Below, piece by piece: positions 54,501 through 57,393 of a DNA stretch of 57,393 nucleotides. The notes below the pieces were generated by a model. That model did no database searches, was not told the origin of the DNA, and saw only the letters and a list, made by a program, of their open reading frames with translations. The stretch is from an uncultured Alistipes sp. GTDB taxonomy: Bacteria > Bacteroidota > Bacteroidia > Bacteroidales > Rikenellaceae. How positions within the stretch are numbered: position 1 is the stretch's first letter; every line of letters starts with the position of its first letter. Location of the stretch: assembly GCA_949286165.1 (NCBI GenBank), contig CASDZK010000059.1, forward strand, positions 1 to 57,393. The letters run 5' to 3'. The position numbers and the translations under genes were made by a program.

Positions 54501-54677
54501 GTCGGAGCCAACGGAAATATTTCCATCGGGGTAGGAACGGTAGGAGGCATGTTGATCGGAACCATAGCGTTGTTATTTATCGTTCCGGTCCTGTTTATCG
54601 TTTTCCAGACTTTGCAGGAAAAATTAATGCCGGAACGGGATCTGACGATACCGGAGGAAGAAGGGAAAAATCGTTAA
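51522..54677 (+). CDS. RND multidrug efflux pump, HAE1/AcrB family
   Basis: A 1051-residue inner-membrane pump with the standard 12-helix, two-porter layout and normal length. The N-terminus 'MKIRTFIDRPILAGVISVIILIVGLIG' is typical of Bacteroidota HAE1 pumps. The proton relay is present: Asp-Asp in helix 4 ('GTVVDDAIVVVEAV') and Lys in helix 10 ('GLLAKTAILLTEYASERR'). It exports hydrophobic compounds (drugs, bile-like detergents) from the periplasm using the proton gradient. It lies between its adaptor (9 bases) and channel (4 bases). Confidence 0.97.
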   Translation: MKIRTFIDRPILAGVISVIILIVGLIGLSQLPVEQFPEIAPPTVSVSASYTGANAETVLKSVVVPIEEALNGVENMMYMTSTATNTGSARITVYFRQGTDPDMATVNVQNRIASAQGLLPAEVTRSGVNVRKRQTSNIKALALYSPDDSFDESFLNNYLKINIEPRLARIAGVGEVNVMGSDYSLRIWLDPGKMAKYGLVPSDITTVLDEQNVESPTGTLGAESKNTFQYVLKYRGRYEEERDYGNMVIRSLPNGEVLRLKDVANIELGSRTYTYIGEVSGHPGSNCMIAQTSGSNANEIIEEIDKVVAEISKTLPKGMELVDLMSSKDFLDASIKNVIKTLVEAIILVILVVYVFLQSFRSTFIPAVSIIVSLIGTFAFLYAAGFSLNMLTLFALVLVIGTVVDDAIVVVEAVQAKFDEGYKSSYLATIDAMGGITSALVTTTFVFMAVFIPVSFMGGTTGTFYTQFGLTMAVAVGISLINAMTLSPALCALIMTPHANVAQGEKMSFSSRFHIAFDTAFHRMVAKYKTGVLFMLKRRWLTGILLVVALCGLFFLMKTTKTGLVPQEDMGTIFVDVRTSPGSNLEETKIVMDEIDRRIKTIPQIRIFSKVTGNGMISGQGAANGMFIIRLKNWDERPEKQDGINAVIDEIYRLTADISSADIMAFAQPMIPGYGVSSGFEIYVQDQKGGSIEDLLKYTRQMIDKLNARPEIARATTSFDTKFPQYLVEVDAARCKRNGVSPTDVLNVLSGYIGGNYASNMNRFSKLYRVMVQASPEYRLDTEALNNMFVRNSDGEMSPVNQYLTLTRVYGAETLTRFNLFSAISVNGMPANGYSSGQAIQAVREVAAETLPAGYGFEFGGMSREEAGTGSSTTIIFIICVVFIYLILCALYESLFVPIAVILSVPFGLAGSFLFAKMFGLENNIYLQIGLLMLIGLLAKTAILLTEYASERRKQGMSIPQAAISAAQVRLRPILMTSLTMIFGMLPLMVATGVGANGNISIGVGTVGGMLIGTIALLFIVPVLFIVFQTLQEKLMPERDLTIPEEEGKNR

Positions 54678-54681
54678 TGTT

Positions 54682-56058
54682 ATGTTTATGAATCGAATGA
54701 AAAAGATAGTTATCTGTTTGTTTTTGTCGGTAGGATTGGTGGGTTGCCGGATATACCGGGTTTACGAACGCCCCGATATGCCGGTAACGGACAGCCTTTA
54801 TCAGCGTATAGAGTCTTCGGGCGATACGAGTTCGCTGGCGGCTCTTTCATGGAAAGAGTTGTTTACCGATCCGTATTTGCAGCAACTCATCGAAGAGGGC
54901 ATCCGCAACAATACCGATTTGAATATCGCCCGGCTGAAAGTGCAGGAAGCCGAAGCGTTGTTGAAAGCCTCCAAACTGGCTTATGTGCCGTCTTTCTCGT
55001 TTTCGCCCCAGGGAACGGTAACCAGCGTAGACGGTAATAAGGCTTCCAAAAGTTATAATTTGGCGGTTTCCGCGGAATGGGAACTGGACATTTTCGGTAA
55101 ATTGACCAATGCCAAAAGAGGGGCTCAAGCGGCATTGGAACAGAGCGAAGCATATCGTCAGGCCGTGCAAACCCAATTGGTAGCCACGATTGCCAACAGT
55201 TATTATACATTGTTGATGCTGGACAAGCAGGTGGATATTAGTACCCGTACAGCGGAGAACTGGGAGGAAAACCTGCGGACCATGAAAGCCTTGAAAAAAG
55301 CGGGACAGGCAACGGAAATGGCCGTTGCCCAAACCGAAGCGAGCAAATTGTCGGTGGACGCTTCTCTTTCTTCGCTCCAACAACAGGTTGTCGAAATGGA
55401 AAATACGCTTTCCGCCTTGTTGGGAACGGCTTCGCGGAGTATTCCCCGTTCTACGCTGGATGGACAGGTTTTCCCCGAAACGCTTTCTGCCGGCGTTCCT
55501 TTGCAACTGTTGCAGCGGCGTCCCGATATCCGTCAGAGCGAAGCTGCTTTGGCCGAGGCTTATTATATAACCAACCAAGCTCGGGCAGCTTTTTATCCTT
55601 CGATTACCCTGAGCGGATCGGCCGGATGGACCAACGCAGCGGGGGGAGCTATTGTCAACCCCGGACAATGGTTGTTGTCGGCGGTGGGATCATTGGTTCA
55701 ACCGTTATTCAACCGGGGACAGAATACAGCCAATCTGAAAATCGCGAAAGCGCAACAGGAAGAGGCTTTGTTGTCTTTCCGGCAAAGTTTGCTCGATGCA
55801 GGTACGGAGGTAAACAATGCATTGGCCCAATGGCAGGGGGCACGTCAGCGATTGATGTTGGACGAACAGCAGGTCGTTGCTCTGGAATCGGCCGTCCGCA
55901 GTTCCGAATTGTTGATGCGTTATACTTCGCAAAACTATCTGGAAGTCTTGACCGCTCGCCAGACCTTATTGCAAGCCGAGCTGTCCGCAGCATCCGACAG
56001 ATTCGATGAAATACAGGGGATCATTAACCTTTACCATGCTTTGGGCGGTGGATATTGA
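54682..56058 (+). CDS. RND outer membrane channel, OprM/NodT lipoprotein
   Basis: A 458-residue outer membrane factor with lipobox GLVGC (Cys22), then 'YERPDMP', the NodT-family opening. OEP repeats follow: 'SWKELFTDPYLQQLIEEGIRNNTDLNIARLKVQEAEALLKAS', 'VSAEWELDIFGKL', 'LLQRRPDIRQSEAALAEAYYITNQARAAFYPSI' and the ending 'TSQNYLEVLTARQTLLQAEL'. It forms the exit duct with the adaptor and pump. ATG 54688 is an alternative start two codons in. A terminator follows. Confidence 0.95.
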   Translation: MFMNRMKKIVICLFLSVGLVGCRIYRVYERPDMPVTDSLYQRIESSGDTSSLAALSWKELFTDPYLQQLIEEGIRNNTDLNIARLKVQEAEALLKASKLAYVPSFSFSPQGTVTSVDGNKASKSYNLAVSAEWELDIFGKLTNAKRGAQAALEQSEAYRQAVQTQLVATIANSYYTLLMLDKQVDISTRTAENWEENLRTMKALKKAGQATEMAVAQTEASKLSVDASLSSLQQQVVEMENTLSALLGTASRSIPRSTLDGQVFPETLSAGVPLQLLQRRPDIRQSEAALAEAYYITNQARAAFYPSITLSGSAGWTNAAGGAIVNPGQWLLSAVGSLVQPLFNRGQNTANLKIAKAQQEEALLSFRQSLLDAGTEVNNALAQWQGARQRLMLDEQQVVALESAVRSSELLMRYTSQNYLEVLTARQTLLQAELSAASDRFDEIQGIINLYHALGGGY

Positions 56059-56106
56059 AAGAAATCGGTAACACGATTTTAAAGAATAATTGGATATTTA
56101 ATGCGG

Positions 56107-56138
56107 AAGTGGTCCGGTAATCATCGGACCACTTTTTC
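56107..56138 (+). terminator. Rho-independent terminator of the RND operon
   Basis: A perfect 10-bp stem AAGTGGTCCG (56107-56116) with 56125-56134, an 8-base loop and a T run. It lies 48 bases after the channel gene. Confidence 0.92.
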
Positions 56139-56157
56139 GTTTGTTTGAAAAAGTGGT

Positions 56158-56165
56158 TATATTTG
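56158..56165 (+). promoter_or_regulatory. -7 box TATATTTG before the metallophosphoesterase
   Basis: Matches TAnnTTTG and lies 21 bases before the ATG at 56187. The -33 position falls in the T-run of the preceding terminator; no exact TTTG there. Confidence 0.45.
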
Positions 56166-56186
56166 AACAAATAAAAAATAATAGGA

Positions 56187-57146
56187 ATGAAAATTTTCTA
56201 TGTTGCGATCGTGTGTGTCTTATTTGGAATAGGATGTAATACGGATTTTGAAACGGTTGAAAATATAACGGTTAAAAGCGGAAACGTTTGTTACAGGATG
56301 AAAGGGTTAGATAAACCGTTTAAAGTCATGTTTTTATCCGATACTCATTTTACTGTCGAAGATGAACGGGGAAAAGAGTTCTACTCTTATACCAAACGAA
56401 TGGGAGGGGCTGCTGTGGAACCTGTAAATTATGGGATAAGCAATGGGAGAGAAAAAGCTTTGCTCGCTTCTTTGAAAAAGGCACGGGAAGAACAGGTAGA
56501 GCTGGTTGTTCTGGGCGGTGATATACTTAATTTTCCGTCCTTGGCTTCTGTAGAGACATTAGAGCGAATTATGAAAGAATCCGGATTAAAATGGGCTTAT
56601 ATTGCAGGAAATCATGATTGGCATTATGAAGGAGAAAACGGTGTTGCAGCAGATTTGCGAGATAAGTGGGAGCAACGGAATTTGAAACCGTTGTATCAGG
56701 GGAATCATCCATTGTTTCATTCGGAAATCTTACATGGGATTAATTTCGTACTGATCGATAATTCTACTCATGAAATTACTGAAGATCAACTGGATTTTTT
56801 TAAGAAGCAGATCAATAAAGGTCTTCCCGTCGTTTTAATGATGCATATACCTCTTTACTCAAACGGACATAACATAGATTACGGTTGTGGACATCCCGAT
56901 TGGAACGAAGCTCATGATATTTATTATAAAATAGAGCGGAGAAATCCTTGGCCGAAAAACGGACATACGAAAACTACATTCGATTTTTGCAAATTAGTTT
57001 GGAATTCGCCATGTATTATTGGAGTTTATGCAGGGCATACGCATGAAGAGGCCGTGGATTTTTGCAAAGGCAAGTTGCAATATGTTTCAGGTGCGAATAA
57101 TAATAACGAAGAAGTATTGATTCATTTTATGCCTGCTTCGGAATAA
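56187..57146 (+). CDS. Metallophosphoesterase lipoprotein
   Basis: A 319-residue protein with lipobox FGIGC (Cys17) and a calcineurin-like phosphoesterase domain: 'FLSDTHF' (DxH), 'VLGGDILNF' (GGD), 'IAGNHDWHYEG' (GNHD), 'VVLMMHIPLYSN' (H) and 'VYAGHTHEEAVDF' (GHTH). All metal ligands are present, so it should be active at the outer or inner membrane face outside the cytosol. Substrate unknown (nucleotide, phospho-sugar or phospholipid headgroup are options). AT-richer than the RND genes before it, and a separate transcript between terminator and tRNA. Confidence 0.87.
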   Translation: MKIFYVAIVCVLFGIGCNTDFETVENITVKSGNVCYRMKGLDKPFKVMFLSDTHFTVEDERGKEFYSYTKRMGGAAVEPVNYGISNGREKALLASLKKAREEQVELVVLGGDILNFPSLASVETLERIMKESGLKWAYIAGNHDWHYEGENGVAADLRDKWEQRNLKPLYQGNHPLFHSEILHGINFVLIDNSTHEITEDQLDFFKKQINKGLPVVLMMHIPLYSNGHNIDYGCGHPDWNEAHDIYYKIERRNPWPKNGHTKTTFDFCKLVWNSPCIIGVYAGHTHEEAVDFCKGKLQYVSGANNNNEEVLIHFMPASE

Positions 57147-57202
57147 TTTTAGAGCTCTGTTTCTGTTGCTTTTTCGAAAAATGTTTTTATAACAATGATA
57201 TG

Positions 57203-57257
57203 CCACAGAAACACAAAACCCTAATAATTGTCTTATTAGGGTTTTGTGTTTCTGTGG
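57203..57257 (-). terminator. 24-bp perfect hairpin ending the tRNA-Phe transcript
   Basis: Arms 57203-57226 and 57234-57257 are perfectly complementary over 24 bp with a 7-base loop. The part AAACCCTAATA...TATTAGGGTTT plus a T-rich exit (TTTTGTGTTT) is a good terminator for the minus-strand tRNA. The stem also takes in the last three bases of the tRNA gene (57255-57257). Confidence 0.85.
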
Positions 57258-57327
57258 TGCCACCAGGAATCGAACCGGGGACACAAGGATTTTCAGTCCT
57301 TTGCTCTACCAACTGAGCTATGGCACC
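57255..57327 (-). tRNA. tRNA-Phe (anticodon GAA)
   Basis: On the minus strand, 73 bases fold as a tRNA. The acceptor is GGTGCCA with TGGCACC, the D arm AGCTCAGTTGGTAGAGC, the anticodon stem-loop GGACTGAAAATCC with loop CTGAAAA giving GAA, and the T arm GGTTCGATTCC. The discriminator is A and the 3' CCA is not encoded, as usual in this phylum. Confidence 0.97.
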
Positions 57328-57337
57328 TTTGCGGCGT

Positions 57338-57368
57338 CAAAGATAAATAAAAAATCGAAACGAACAAA
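57338..57368 (-). promoter_or_regulatory. Promoter of tRNA-Phe
   Basis: On the minus strand TTTG (plus 57368-57365), a 19-base spacer and TATCTTTG (plus 57345-57338), a full match to the Bacteroidota housekeeping consensus. Start of transcription near 57331, four bases before the tRNA. Confidence 0.82.
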
Positions 57369-57393
57369 ATGCCGTTATTCGAGAAAGGGAGGT

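Noticed and set aside
1..57393. CRISPR arrays, complete insertion sequences, prophage or rRNA genes
   Set aside because: Looked for regularly spaced repeats, transposase-like proteins, phage structural genes and rRNA sequence; none seen.

Overview
The window reads as chromosomal DNA of a Bacteroidota (Bacteroidales-type) gut bacterium. The evidence is the promoter style (TTTG-N19/20-TAnnTTTG upstream of several genes, with few Shine-Dalgarno sequences), the Bacteroidota-type omega-like RNA polymerase subunit, a serine-palmitoyltransferase-like enzyme, DUF3822, meso-DAP dehydrogenase, 6-bladed-propeller and thioredoxin-fold exported proteins, FtsX-type ABC exporters and many secreted glycosidases. 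Base composition is moderate (near 50% GC by eye), apart from AT-richer stretches around 2.4-3.9 kb and 56.2-57.1 kb. The family is not certain; a Rikenellaceae-like member is a guess.

Layout. 0-6.5 kb: end of an exported beta-helix protein (5' end outside the window), an AT-rich hexapeptide acyltransferase, an exported 6-bladed propeller protein and a sphingolipid-type condensing enzyme. 6.7-16.6 kb: housekeeping block with bamD, rpoZ-like, coaBC, a Uup-like ABC-F ATPase, dnaA, a convergent RecD-like helicase, then a pilin-like small protein, DUF3822 and rsmD. 16.7-31.3 kb: accessory carbohydrate region with a GH38 alpha-mannosidase, then (after gpmA, yaaA, an ArsC-like protein and a metallophosphoesterase) a GH141-like beta-helix enzyme, a GH78-like rhamnosidase and a GH30 enzyme, interleaved with MarC and a CDF metal exporter. 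No SusC/SusD pair is present. 31.6-37.1 kb: ddh, an NtrC/NtrY-type two-component system, and a divergent five-bladed-propeller glycosidase-like protein.

37.3-45.6 kb holds an efflux operon: TolC-like, HlyD/MacA-like adaptor, two tandem MacB/FtsX permeases, LolD/MacB-type ATPase. Upstream of it I find two identical 17-bp TGTC...GACA palindromes exactly 22 bp apart, then a -24/-12 (GG-N10-GC) sigma-54 promoter. This matches the sigma-54 activator encoded 2 kb away. 45.7-48.1 kb: a thioredoxin-fold lipoprotein lacking CXXC, and an EamA transporter. 48.5-56.1 kb: a LytS/LytTR two-component pair divergent from an AcrA-AcrB-OprM RND pump operon. The divergent intergenic region carries two 13-bp direct repeats 21 bp apart that fit the LytTR-domain operator. 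So two tripartite export systems lie close together, each beside its own two-component system and its own tandem operator.

The right edge has a metallophosphoesterase lipoprotein and a tRNA-Phe (GAA). The tRNA has a textbook Bacteroidota promoter and a 24-bp perfect hairpin that overlaps its 3' end.
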